From assembly GCF_000143415.4 (NCBI RefSeq), contig NW_003314285.1:148896-212895 (forward strand): 64,000 bases of DNA, in the 5' to 3' direction. Below the pieces are notes generated by a model, which saw only the letters and a list, made by a program, of their open reading frames with translations, did no database searches and was not told the DNA's origin. Within the stretch, counting starts at the first letter, position 1. Each line of letters begins with the position of its first letter. Source of the DNA: Selaginella moellendorffii (taxonomy: Eukaryota; Streptophyta; Lycopodiopsida; Selaginellales; Selaginellaceae). Of this stretch, positions 43,810 to 55,605 are shown in pieces. A program made the translations under genes and the position numbers.

Positions 43810-44238
43810 ATGGAACGGGCGAGAAAGAGAGGCAAGAAGCAGAAGCAGCCAAGCAAGCCGGGTGGCGAGAACGCAGGTGAATCAAAGCCCTATCTTGGTC
43901 AACGACGAAACGTGAAGTCTCGAGAGTATGGAATTGCTCATGGAGGCACAGCTCCAGCAGGTGTCGCATGGATTCGGGATTAGGGTCTCAAGGATTTCAA
44001 CGTGGATGATGGTGATGCCAGCGATCTTTTGTTGGGTCTTGAAGAAGAGGATCCTCTTCTTGACTGTTTTGCCAAGCAGCCAATCGATCAAGAATCTGCT
44101 CCTGTTGCGGCTGTGGAGGAGGAAGAGAATGAGTTTTCTTTGAAGGAATCAAACAAGAAACTGCAGCAGCAAAGGAGCTCAAGTGTAGAGATGACCTGGT
44201 GTGCTGATCAAATGAAGAACTACTATCAAAAGCAATAG
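43810..44238 (+). pseudogene. Basic/acidic hypothetical protein with one in-frame TAG
   Basis: A single frame from MERARKRGKKQKQPSK to NYYQKQ has one TAG at 43981-43983 and otherwise reads through 142 codons. Before the stop it is Lys/Arg-rich; after it there is an acidic stretch (DFNVDDGDASDLLLGLEEEDPLL) and a Gln/Ser-rich end. Alternatively the TAG lies in an intron that I cannot place. I do not recognise the family. It sits 320 bp from the 3' end of the phosphoglycerate dehydrogenase gene. Confidence 0.35.
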
Positions 44239-44559
44239 ACAACTCAATTTGTTAATCAAAAGCAAGTATTCTACTATAAAAATCAACAAAATCAATAGAA
44301 CAAAGGAGTGTTCTTTAGAGTTTTAAAGAGTTTCCTTCCAAACATGAGCATCACCATTGTTGTCAATCAGAGAAAACAATGAAAACACAAGTTAGATTTC
44401 TCCAGTTAGAATCACGGGAGGAGCAAAACAACCCACCATTTTCACTGATTCATCACCACACCAGGAGCGGCGCCGCCATAGCTAAACATACCTCCATTAT
44501 TCCCAAAACGTAGCTCGATCAAATCCGATCTCTCCCTATTTCTTTCCTTCTACCAGCTG

Positions 44560-46747
44560 CTACAGCTTGAGAAACACCAGCTCCTCCACCGCTGAAATGC
44601 TTCCAATCTTCTGCAGCACCTCCTTGCTCGGCTCGTCGTCCACGCCGATCGCCATCACCGCCTTCTGGCGGGGCGAAGTTCTCCCCACGCTCATGAAGCT
44701 GATGTTCACGTTCTCGTCGCCCAGAAGCCCGCCAACCTTCCCGATCATCCCCGGCTGATCCACTTGCCGGCAGAGAATGACCGATCCCTCCAAGCTCACG
44801 TCGATGGAGAAGCTCCCAACCTGCGAGAGGTGCGGCACCCCGTCCTTGATCCTCCCGGCCAGGCTCACGTCCCCGGAGTCGGACATGGCGCTGGAGAACC
44901 TCGACTCCACGTTTGCGATCCTCACCTCGATGCTCTCCAGCGGCGCCGCCTCTGTGCCTTCGGCCGGGTGCCTCTCCTCACTGATCCGGAGGCCGCGCTG
45001 CTTGGCGACGTAGTCGGCATTTACGAGGTTGATGTGAGTGTCGGACACGGGCTCCACGAGGCCCTTGACGATCATGGCACGGAGCAAGCGAGTGTCCAAG
45101 TCGTCGGGAGCACGAGCGGAGTTGTAGCTGATTGTGATGTCCTTCACGCCACCACCACCGGCGACGAGCTGGACGGCGAGCTTGCCAAGCCTCTCGGCAA
45201 GGGTGATGTATGGCGCGAGCTCGGTTAGCACCTGTTAGCACGATTGTAAGTGGGGATTCTGGAAAGATAAAAGTGTTTACCTCTGATGGAACCATTGGAG
45301 CATTCACAGCAGTGGCAGCTAGCTCTCCCTGTAGAGCTCCCACAACAGCCTCGGCAATCTCTAGAGCCACGCCTTCCTGGTAATCAAGGACAGATAATTT
45401 TGCTGAAAGAGGAAAAGTGAAGTGCTTACTTGTGCTTCGGCAGTGCTTGCACCTAGATGCGGCGTGACAATCACATTCTCGTGCTGGACTAGCTTGTCAT
45501 CTTTCTCAGGAGGCTCTTTAGTGAACACGTCCAGAGCAGCCTGAACAGTAAATAGCAGCGCATAAGGAAAGACTGGTGGACAAGCAATCAAACGCCAAAT
45601 ACCTGAGCTACAATGCCGCTGTTGAGCGCTCGAACCAGAGAATTCTCGTCAATAACGCCACCTCTAGCGACGTTGACGATGCGAACACCCTTCTTCACTT
45701 TCGCGAACGTCTCATCGTTGAAGATCTTGTTGGTGGCGGGGGTAAGCGGCATATGGAGCGAGATAAAGTCGGCGCGCGCCAGAGCCTCGTCAAAGCTAAC
45801 AAGCTCCACTCCGATGGCCCGAGCTCTGTCCGCCGGAGCATACGGATCGTGAGCAACGACGTGCATTCCCAGACCTTTAGCTCGTCGCGCGACTTCCGAT
45901 CCAACTTTCCCAAAGCCCAGCACCGCGATGGTCTTGTCGACGAGCGAAACACCAGTGAACTTATTTCTCTGCCATTTCCCTGGCAGCACAGGACGAAAGA
46001 TGTAAGAACAAAAAAATGGCGGAAAATCTTACTTAGATAAGAAAGAGGGAAAGCGAGATCGAGGGAAGATCTCTCTCACGTACCTGATTTCACCGACGCG
46101 TTGGCTTGGGCGACGTTCCTAGCGAGCGCAGCGAGGAGAGCGATCCCATGCTCGGCAGCGGCGACGGTGTTGGCAGTGGGAGCGTTGACGACCAAACAGC
46201 CCATCTCGGTGGCGGCTTGCAAGTCCACATTGTCGATGCCCACCCCAGCTCGCCCCACGACCTTGAGCCGCCCATTGGAAGCCTCGAACACCTCCCGCGT
46301 GATCTTGGTGCCGCTCCTCACAATTACGGCGTCGCACAGCGAGATCTTGGCGCACAGATCCTCGGGCGAGAGATTATAGGAGCAATCCACATTGGCGACC
46401 TTGCGGAGGAGCTCCAGGCCCGCCTCGCCGAGCTTCTCGGCCACGAGCACCGTCGGCTTGGACATCACCTCGATCGCCTGGGAGCGTACCGAAATATCCG
46501 AACCTTCCACCGCGATGGCGCATGGAGGCTTGGCGGCGACGCCGCGATGGAGAGATCCGCCAAGAATGTGGCGAGTCGCGACCAATCCCAGCTTCCTCGC
46601 GACGGCGCCGCTGCTGATCCTCGCCGCCCTGGCGCCGGCGAGCAGAGACCTCGGCGATTCCAGGATTGCAATGCCGCGGGCAGCGCGCGCGCTGGAGATC
46701 TGTGCTGGGGCTCCCATCGCCGCTAGCGCCCTCGCCCGCCCACGCAC
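44560..46747 (-). CDS. PGDH: D-3-phosphoglycerate dehydrogenase, plastid type
   Basis: Five exons (46747-46084, 45979-45603, 45540-45430, 45376-45281, 45231-44560) give 639 residues, or 629 from the second Met (MGAPAQISS). The enzyme oxidises 3-phosphoglycerate to 3-phosphohydroxypyruvate with NAD, the first step of the phosphorylated serine pathway. The Ala/Arg/Ser-rich first ~90 residues look like a plastid transit peptide. The substrate domain starts [18 protein letters not shown]. The NAD-binding Rossmann motif is [29 protein letters not shown] and the later TPHLGAST follow. The C-terminus holds the intervening domain and an ACT regulatory domain ([21 protein letters not shown]), where serine feedback is known for the family. 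Confidence 0.96.
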
Positions 46748-47150
46748 TGGGATTTAGGGCTCGCGAGCAGCTCTCTCGACTGTTTCAAAGTTATAAAGCC
46801 ATAAACACTGTACGATAACATATATAGAAAAACTTTCGCGGTTTAGTGGAGGACTAGTAGTTGCATTGCAGCTGCCTCGAATCAAGTCAAATAAAAGCTC
46901 CCTGGAAGAACCACACAAGGGGCCACAGAGAGAAACTTTAGCGCAGAAACTAAGAGATCTAGTCGAGCAAGGAAAGCCAAGAACAAACCAAGAGAAAAGA
47001 GACGATCTTACGAAAGAATACCTTCAGCGGAGATGGAAAGACAAGAACGAACTAAGAGAAGAGAGATAGAGTCGAGTGAATCTTACGAAAGAAAAACTTT
47101 AGCGAAGAAACCACGAGATCTAGTCGCACAAGAAAAGGCAGGAACAAACC

Positions 47151-47188
<38 letters not shown>

Positions 47189-47448
47189 TCTAGTCGCACA
47201 AGAAAACAAACCAAGAGAAAAGAGATAGTGATCTTACGCATTTCTTGTTGTTGGATCGCTCGGAATAAAAATGTTGAAAAGATCCGTCCACAGCTTCGTC
47301 GCAAGCACCGCACTCACGTCTCTCCTCCGAGCGCTAGTCGTACGCAGAAGAGTTTTAAACGGGTCCCAGACTTTGCAAAATATCTCTCTCCCACTCTGGA
47401 ACGCGACAGAGGTTAGTTTATGATGAAAGTTTCAGCGCCCACCTTTTG
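46748..47448. repeat. Intergenic purine-rich degenerate repeats
   Basis: Three imperfect direct copies of a unit containing GAGATCTAGTCG, ACAAACC-AGAGA and ATCTTACG occur at about 46950-47030, 47080-47160 and 47185-47245. A (GA)n microsatellite is at 47151-47190. ORFs across it are artefacts of the purine bias. Confidence 0.6.
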
Positions 47449-48593
47449 TCAGCACAGTTTCTCTGCGAGCCTCTGCACGGCGAGCGCGAGCTGATTGATC
47501 GCCGCCAGGAACGCAGCGTCGGCTTTCATCAGGAGCTCCAGCCTCTGCTTGTCCAGATGGATTCTCTGGTTCCTCCAGCGCTCCGAGTGCCACTGGTACG
47601 ATCGAGAAGCCTCGAGTGTTTCCTTGGTTCTCTCCTCCACGAGCTCAAGTTCGTCTTCGTGCTTTGGCTGCTTTAGTGACTCTCGGCGCGATCGGCAAGC
47701 CTGGAGTGTCGGCCTGGGTCTCTCTCCTTTCTTCGCAAACTCTCCACTTTGGGCCTGCTCGATCGCTTGCTCGACCTGCGCCTTTAGAAACCCGTCGGCA
47801 ACGTTGTCGTCCTCGAACCGGAGGCAGCCATCCGCGAATGCCACAACATTCTCGTCCATGGCCTCCTCGCTTCCAGCGTAGACGAGCTGCGGAAGACTGC
47901 AGTCCTCGACTTGTTCTGCTTCCTTTTCCTTTTCTTTGACAGCGTCTTCTTTCTCCAGCCTTGGTAGCAGCAGCAGCGGCTTCTCGTGGTAGAACTCATA
48001 CGGCTCGATCACAGCTAGTGGCACTGGCTGACCACCCATGTCTTCTTCTCTCCACCTGGAACACCCTTCTTCGTTCCGAGGAAGCCGAGCGATCTTGTTC
48101 GCAAATTGGTCGTAGAATCGTCGGTTGAAGGTCAGTGGGAGTGAATTCTCCTTCCGCTGGCATAGGCTCGTGTCGAAGTAGGAGACCCCGCTCGCGATTT
48201 CCCAGTCTCGGATGCTCCTGTATTTCTTCGAGATGTTCCTCCACTGGCGCAAAATCCCCTCCAAGCTGCGTTGCAGGCCATTCTCCCGGCACATCGCCAG
48301 AGCCCTGGCGCTGGAGGTTTTCTTCTTCATGACCGAGATGAGGATGAGAATCTCACGCGCCGTCCAGCGCGAGCTTCTCTTCCAAGGCGTTTGCCTCGCG
48401 CCTGCCACAAGAATCGATCGATCAGGAAGAACCCCAGATTCAAGAATTTGCTGCCAAGGCGAGGACTTCTCGGCGATTGTGAGCAATGCAGGACGGGACC
48501 GAGCATGGCGTGGAGAAATCCGTGGCCTTTGAGCAGCAAGAACTCACCAGGGATGCGCCGCTCGCCTTCTTGCTCCTCGGCCTCCATCGCCAT
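47449..48593 (-). CDS. Trihelix/Myb-SANT-like DNA-binding protein
   Basis: Two exons (48593-48548 and 48401-47449; intron 48402-48547) encode 332 residues. After MAMEAEEQEGERRIPG comes RQTPWKRSSRWTAREILILISVM, then ILRQWRNISKKYRSIRDWE, the tryptophan spacing expected of a trihelix DNA-binding domain. A FNRRFYDQFANKIARLPR segment follows, then an acidic middle (KEDAVKEKEKEAEQVED) and a long C-terminal coiled-coil-like helix (RSYQWHSERWRNQRIHLDKQRLELLMK). Probably a nuclear transcription factor. It shares a 156-bp divergent promoter with the MyTH4-FERM gene at 48750. Confidence 0.8.
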
Positions 48594-48749
48594 AAACCCT
48601 AAACCTCAGAGCCTTTTCCCCTTCTTTTAAACTGGACGTTAGGGCTTGGTTTCCCTCCCAAACAACGGTTTCGTTTAGGGCATCCGGGCGCCAAGGGCTC
48701 GGATGATCCTCGGGACAGGTGATTTGGAGCTCGATCGATAGCAGTAGCG
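48594..48749. promoter_or_regulatory. Divergent promoter region, trihelix and MyTH4-FERM genes
   Basis: A 156-bp interval between opposed start codons, with a telo-box-like AAACCCTAAACC at 48594-48605. Confidence 0.5.
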
Positions 48750-51700
48750 ATGGATCCTGCTGGATCTCCCGATATTTTGGCTTCTCCCATCAATGCCGCC
48801 GCTGCCGAGAGCAATGTAGCAAGTTCTTCCTCTCCTGCCGCTGCTCCAGTCGCGGCCGAGGCCGAGCAAGCTCAATCGAGCCCTCCTCTTCCAAATCCAG
48901 CTCCAGGTATTGTCATCCAGGAGCCAGTACTGGCAGGGACTCACGATCACGAGGCTAGCACCTCTGGCGGGGGTGGAGATGATCAATCCGCTAGTCCATG
49001 GCTAGCGTCTCCAGCGTCCACCAGTGCTCTTCAGTCGCCTCCTCACTCTCCCGTGGAGAGAGCTTTGAACGAGCTGGCTTTCAGTAGATTCCGGAACAAT
49101 ATGCGTGTTGAGGCCAGGCGATCGTCCGCTCGCCGGTCGCTGCTCGGTAGATTGGGAGCTCTCCCAGGCGACGAGACGACGTTTTCTCAGCCAAAAGACC
49201 AACATCCTTGGCAGCTGCAAAATCCCATTCCATCGTTCCAGGGTCAGGTTTGCTTTTCTTTCTCCTTACTCGATGATAAGTTCTTGGTTTTTTTTTTCCT
49301 GCTGATGATACCTTCTTGTTATTTAGTGACAACTTTCTGATAGACTCCTTTGATTTGCAGGATGGGATGGCTTATCCACCGTCATCTGCGGTTTCCTCCG
49401 AGTAAGAACAGTAGAAAAATATAAAGAAGTTTGTCACGGCTTGCTGATCACTATTGAGTTTTTCATTGTAGAGGGTCAGTTGGCGAGAGGCCGTCTGTCA
49501 TCGCACCACCTGGAGGACCGATTTCTGCCTACCAACGTTTCGCTCGGGCTGAATTTGCTGAGCACATCTATGGAGTTGGACGTCTGGTTTGGAAAAGAAT
49601 TTCCGTTGACGAGCTTATTCGGCACTCAAGGGTAACTCTTCTTCTTCTTCTTCTTCTCTATTTCTGTTTCATTATAGTGAGAGCGTTGTTTTGTTTTCTA
49701 TCCAGGTTACCCTCCGTGCTCCATTATTAAGTAGCTTGGCTGCAAGTCCTGAGAGCATTAAAGCTGCGACTGTGTTTGCACGTAATTTCAACCTGGTGCC
49801 TGTAATCTTTCATTCCCGTTTCTTTGATTTTCTGATCCATCTGTTTGCAGTGCATGGCATTCTACAACCAGACTTTGGTTCTAATTTGTGTGCTTGGTTT
49901 CCTACAGATCTTCGGAACTATATGGAGGATCCTGCTGTTCCTGAGAACGTGCAGCCGAGTGAGATAAAATTTCTGGATACGCTTCGCTTGATGAAGGCAT
50001 CGATCGCACAAAAGCTAGAGCCAGTTCGGCAAAAGCTGGAACCGGCCAAAGCTAAAGTGTCTGAACTTCTCAATAAGATTGACAAGGTGCTCCGGACAAA
50101 GTTCTTTATCCAGCGAACGAGGCTTTATCATCTTCAGCAAATTTTGCTTATAGGCATCAAGTACAAGGCTGTACGCGATGAGATTTATTGCCAGATTTGC
50201 AAACAGACTACTCTCAACCCAGCCAGGTAATGTGCTCCGTCGTTGTCTTTCCTTAAACTGCATCCGTGTGATCGCTTTCAGAGTAAGTGATGCAAGGGGC
50301 TGGCAAGCAATGGCAGTTTGTGCTGGCACGTTTCCACCCTCTGAGAAGTTCAGACCTGTACTGGAGGAGCATCTTAAACAAGTACGTGTTGTATTATGAA
50401 AACTCTTGTTGAAACTGTACAAGCCTTAATGGAACAGATTGTGGATGGAATTGTGGGAGGGATGCCCGATCAAGAGAAGGCTAGATCGATGGCACTATAC
50501 TGCTTAAATCGGCTTCGAAAAATTTGCCGGGTTGGAGCACGGCAAGTAGCTCCGTCTTCAGAAGAGATTCTAGCTTCTGAGGTGACAAAGGTTCCTTTCA
50601 CGTTTCCTTGTTGACAAACGTTCCCATTTCTACAGCACATGCATGTAACTTCTATTAGCGTTGCCATTCCGGGGGGACTTGCTCAGGTAATATTCGGTGA
50701 ACTAATAAGTAGAGCTGGTTCATTTGGTTACTTAAAGTGCTGTAGGTTGTGTCCATGGATTCAATGACCACTGGAGGAGAAGTCACTGCCGAAATTGCAG
50801 CAAGACTTGGTTTGCCAGATGTTGGCTTTTATGGTATCTTCATAGTAACAAATGGAGGTAGAGGCTTTTAAAGTTGTTACTTCGACAAATCGGTGATGGA
50901 AAGCTTTGCAGTTGAACGATTTGCTGGAACACATGGACTTCTGTCCGAGTCGTATACGGAATGGAACGTAGGCCCCTTCCCAGAACTGGAAGAAGAAGTG
51001 CAAGCATTCAGACGGACACGGCACTTCCTCGTGGACCACTGTGCTCAGTGCCTATACAACATGGACCCGGACTCGGTGCTGGGCAGAGACTTGAAACATG
51101 GCATCTCAGCTATGGAACATTTGAAGGAGAAGGAAATGCAGGAGAAAGCAGCCAGAGAAGCGAAAGAAACGGATCCTGAGGAGGAGGAAATCAGGGATGC
51201 TGAGCTCAGGAGATTGTTTGCTGACGTGCATCTCCTATTCAAGAGGAACTGGTTTCCTGTTGAAGGCACTGCTTCGTCAGATTCAGTTCGGGCATTCGAG
51301 TACGCTCAAGTACGATGATGGTCCAGTAAACAAACTCAAAGTTCTTTCCTGTGCTGTTGTTTTCGCCTGACTTTCTCCTTACAGGCAACGTACGATGTGG
51401 TACACGGCCTATATGTCATCGAAGAAGCTGATGCGGTGATGCTAGCAGCACTACAACTGCGCGCTGAGCATGGCTCTTCTACTGATCTCGACAAGTATCT
51501 CACGTAAGATTCAAAGAAACATGTCTTTCTCTTTGAGTGTTTAAATTTTTTGTAACGCGCAGTGTACAGACTGTGGAGAACTATGGTCCCAAGGAGTACG
51601 TCACAGGCTATGAAAAGGCATGGCGGAGTGCCATTCTAAAGAAGGTCGCGACCTTGCCATGGGAAGTGGATGTCAACGTTTGCCGGAATGACTATTTGGC

Positions 51701-52218
51701 TTTTTTGCGCAGTCGATGTCCTCTCTATGGATCTTCCTGGTTCTACGTAGTGGTAACCACAAACGTCTTGTGGAATGTTAACGTTTTGCTTTCTTCCTTC
51801 GTTTTGCAGCCTAAAGCTTGTCCACAGTTCCCTAGGGAACTGTACTTTGTGTTGAATCTTTCTGGTGTTCACTTCGTGGATATCCCACTCAAGGTATGCT
51901 TACGCTTCTGTTTTTAGTTTTAAAGGCTTTTGTCTTGGTTTCAGGAAAAATTATTGCATTTGAGATACATTGAGCTCTGCAGCTGGGGTTACTCGGACTC
52001 TTCCTTTTCTTTAGTTACCGGAAACATGTAAGAGAAATCTGGGATATCTAAATATCTTTTTTTTTCCTTTTTATTTTGCAGGAGCTACAACATGGAGTTT
52101 CGTCTTGGAACAAGAAATGTAAGTCCCTCAAATCAACTGCTGATGACTTACACGCCCTTTGCAGGGAAAAGAAATCGCAAAAATCTTGCAGTACTTTGTG
52201 CAACACACAGAACTTTGA
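48750..52218 (+). CDS. MyTH4-FERM protein, KCBP-like but without a kinesin motor
   Basis: Sixteen or seventeen exons read in phase: 48750-49247, 49361-49401, 49472-49631, 49706-49781, an optional mini-exon 49851-49877, 49908-50226, 50282-50381, 50438-50590, 50636-50686, 50746-50857, 50912-51309, 51385-51503, 51563-51752, 51810-51893, 51945-52027, 52082-52118 and 52165-52218, about 830 residues. After a disordered Ser/Ala/Pro N-terminus come a MyTH4 domain (LRNYMED; YHLQQILLIGIKYKAVRDEI; RGWQAMAVCAGTFPPSEKF) and FERM lobes (F1 from SISVAIPGGL; F2 LFADVHLLFKRNW to GYEKAWRSAILKKV; F3 PRELYFVLNLSGVHFVD to FRLGTRNGKEIAKILQYFV). MyTH4-FERM tandems bind microtubules or membrane partners. In plants they are known from the kinesin KCBP; here the frame stops after F3 and no motor follows. 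Confidence 0.83.
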
Positions 52219-53560
52219 TCTCTGATTTTATTTTTGTTTTATATGTGTGAGTGCATAGAATACTGAAATGTATATATTTGATTATCCTAAATTTATATAT
52301 AGGAGCTAGTGATTTGATTAAAACCAATCTAACAGTTATTAAAATCCTATTATATTAATAATAGTATAATTATTCCACATTTCGACCTCATATCATTCTT
52401 TCTTTTTAGAAGAATGGAAAGTAATTAAAGTTTTTTTTGTTAATGGGTGGAACATAAGATCAGTGGATCTAGTGCAACTTGTTTCTGGTCATTTTGTATA
52501 AAGTAATTTCTAAAGGATCATTATTGTGAATCATAATTTCTAAAATATCATTGTTATGAATGTGATTTTGAGTATTGAATGATATTTATCAACAAATCCT
52601 TTCGAACACTCTCTCTTTACTATCATGATAGTAAGAAATTGGCACAATTTAATTCCTTTATTAACCCTTTTTATGCTAGTAGAGTTAATTGGACATCTCA
52701 AATTTAGTTAAACTAGATGAGCATAGATGGAATTCTTAAATATTATTAGTTAAGCATATTTAACCTAATAAATAATTTTCATCCCGTTATATATTACACT
52801 AACTAGTGACAAAACCTTCACAATATTAAACCTAGTCTCTCAATATTGCTATGTGATAATTTACTATGTCCACTAGGCACTTTACTATCATGCCTTATAT
52901 ATTAATCTTATTTTAGTTTATGTGGTATTTATAGTAAGTGTTTAGATATGCTAATGATGCATATCTATAAAATATAAAAAGTGTTATGAACACTGTAGTG
53001 TTGTTCTTATATCCCAATTCAACAGCAACATATATATCTACAAACACATTGATTATAAAGTATAAATAGATTCATAAGCTTAACAATTTAGTGTCATTCC
53101 ATATTTAATAAATTTTTAAGCATGTCCCAAAGACTAACTCTTGGGACTAGAGTGAAAGCCCAAAGCATGCCCAAAGGGTTAAAATATTGGTATGTTAAAA
53201 TTATGTTAGACATCATCTAATATTGTTTTATATATAGATGTTGGGTATAAAGAGATGGTAATTATAAAGCATTTAAGTGCATATCATTTCATAGTGGAGT
53301 TTACTTCCAAATTCAAGTGCACTATATTTAGGATCAAAGGAATTGTCTTAGTAATTCATATCTAACTTTTGTCAGAGTTTTTTACTTTAGTTGTATATGT
53401 AGAAACTTTTCTAGTAAATTTGAAATGATATATTGTAAGATTAGTTGGATTGCACCATTCAGTAAAAATGTTGTATGTATGTTTGGTTATTGATAAAAGC
53501 ATGTATGCAGTTGATGAGATGACAAAATGAAATTATGCTAATGATGTTGAGACTTTTTAA
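52219..53560. other. AT-rich gene-free island
   Basis: No gene. It contains fragments resembling the repeat material at about 9480-9560 (TTTACTATCATGCCTTATATATTA), so it is probably old transposon debris. Confidence 0.45.
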
Positions 53561-53562
53561 AC

Positions 53563-53813
53563 AAGTGAATCAAGAGGAAGAAACTTCTGTTGGAGATATT
53601 ACAAAAAAAACTCAGATTGAGTCAAAAGAAGAAGAGTTTGAGCATGATGCCACATTGTAGTATACAATTCAAAATATTGAGTTTGATAATTTGCAAAAGA
53701 AAATTCACAAATTAAAGAAGAAGAACAAAAAGAGGAAGAGAGAAGCAAAAGCAACTAAAGTAGCTACATGCAAAAAACCAAATTCCTCTTCAAATTCTGA
53801 AAATGAGTTTTAA
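53563..53813 (+). pseudogene. Lys/Glu-rich coding remnant
   Basis: One frame (EEETSVGDITKKTQIESKEE... to SSSNSENEF) is broken by one TAG after HDATL. The second half is highly basic (KKKNKKRKREAKATKVATCK). It may be part of a decayed retrotransposon gag region. Weak support. Confidence 0.3.
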
Positions 53814-54026
53814 AGTTTAAGCCCTTGAAACCACTCAATTTTATAAGCATATGTGACAATCAAGTTTTAGAAGACTTGGTCTACAATATGGAAAACCATT
53901 CCATAATAGCAAACATAAATGATTGTAAGAGATTACTTACATGCAATCCTTTTTTATCGATCATACCAAAACTTAGTGGTATGCACTATAAAAGGGTAGG
54001 CTTTTTATGTCGATCATCATTTAGAT

Positions 54027-54275
54027 TCAATATATGCAAATAAAGCTTATGAGATTCATTAAAGAATTAGTGCTTGCATTAATTATGAGAAAAGTTTGAA
54101 GACAATAACTCATCTCCTCTTCTTCCTCATATTCTAAATTAACTAATTCATCAACCCTTTCAGTTTCACCACCACTATCTTCCCTCATGACATTAATACA
54201 AGATTTCATCTTATGCATGTTAGGATATTCTAAATACCTATATCCTACTTCTTTATAATGGAAGTAATAATGCAT
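54027..54275 (-). pseudogene. Retrotransposon gag remnant with mutated zinc knuckle
   Basis: An 82-codon segment whose start, HYYFHYKEVGYRYLEYPN, has exact CX2CX4HX4C zinc-knuckle spacing, but all four metal ligands are Tyr. An acidic linker follows (REDSGGETERVDELVNLEYEEEEE), common after gag knuckles. A dead gag fragment. Confidence 0.5.
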
Positions 54276-55158
54276 ATTACCTATTTTGTTAAGAGCAAGT
54301 TTTGCAGGTTATTGCTACTTGTACCCATTAGAAGGAATAGAGGGCCTAAAATAGTGGCAATCACCGTGAAATGATAAAACTAATAGTATATATAATCCCT
54401 AAGCTTCTTATGGAAGAAATCTAGTTGGATGCAAAAATTGGTAGCAAGAGTAAGAAGAGTTACACCATGTGTTGTGAATATCACAATTAACTATATTTAA
54501 TTATTTAGTTGTAACCACATAGCATTGAGTAAATTCTAAATTGTTACTCAAAAGTCAAACAAAAAAGGAGTATATTACTTTGCCATGAAGATGAAAAAAA
54601 AAAGAAGAAAAACATAAAAGCATACATAGAAAAACTACAAAAATAAAAAAGATAATGCAAAAGCTAAATCTAAACCAAAAGCATAAATCCAAATGCTCCT
54701 TATAGACAATTAAACTTACCCTTCAATTTCATATATAAAAATATGTATAGTCGATTAACTTAAAAACCCTAATTTATATACAAAAATAAATTTAAACCAC
54801 TTTGATGGCTATCAAAATCCCACTATGTTAATTATAGCATTGTAATAATACACTTGGACCTCATAAAAGAAAAATATATATTTATGACATCATAAACAAG
54901 CATTTTAATATGTATAGTAAAATCTACATGAAGTCATAAATATACTAACACAAAATCATAAGTGATGACCACTTGAACACTAACCATAGGTAATATGAAT
55001 ATTTTACATCATACATAAATTTGGAATGTTTTTTTTATGAAATCACTATCTTAAGTTTCATAATTGAAAATATTATTGTATGCAAGAGATATGTGAGCCC
55101 TGCTTTTATTTCAATTATTTTAAATTTTATTTTATCTTGTTTGTCATTTCCTTTAAAT
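54276..55158. other. AT-rich gene-free stretch
   Basis: No gene or recognisable repeat seen. Confidence 0.5.
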
Positions 55159-55605
55159 TTAACAAACAGTAAATAATATTAATGAAATATTTGTATATGA
55201 AATTGTCTCTAGAAGACCTTCCCTTGCATGCTCCACTCTTAATTCCATGGAGGCATCATCTAGTGAAATTACACCTCCCTGGTCATAATATGCAAGACAT
55301 ATATCCCATATATCAGTAGCTGCTTCTAAAAAGTCAGAATATGATAGTTCGTGATAATGTCTAATTCGAAAGAAGCAACCTAAAGTTCCAACTTGAGCAG
55401 TATATATCCCTGGTGTAAATGAATTAGATTCAAAATTATTCCATACAGATGATAAACACCTGCAAAAATCATTAGGATTGGTTCCTATTTGAAATGATCG
55501 AATGCAATTTTGTACAGAACCAGCTGAGTAGGAGTGGGTTTGTTTACAATAACTAAAAATGAGCATACCAATAAATAAAAAACTAAAAGATTGCAGAAAA
55601 TCCAT
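55159..55605 (-). CDS. Small secreted cysteine-bearing protein, paralog 3
   Basis: Intronless, 148 residues from the start MDFLQSFSFLFIGMLIFSYC, chosen because it gives a signal peptide like the paralogs'; the frame is open to an upstream ATG at 55719. The mature part starts near THSYSAGS and shares the six cysteines and the blocks QNCIRSF, DFCRCLSSVWNNF, AQVGTLGCFFRIR, DICLAYYDQGG and LRVEHAREGLLE. All three paralogs lie in AT-rich islands 7-15 kb apart, in both orientations. Confidence 0.82.
   Translation of the reverse strand: MDFLQSFSFLFIGMLIFSYCKQTHSYSAGSVQNCIRSFQIGTNPNDFCRCLSSVWNNFESNSFTPGIYTAQVGTLGCFFRIRHYHELSYSDFLEAATDIWDICLAYYDQGGVISLDDASMELRVEHAREGLLETISYTNISLILFTVC

Noticed and set aside
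44764-45228. Plus-strand ORFs opposite phosphoglycerate dehydrogenase (also 46106-46726)
   Set aside because: Antisense shadows of GC-rich exons.
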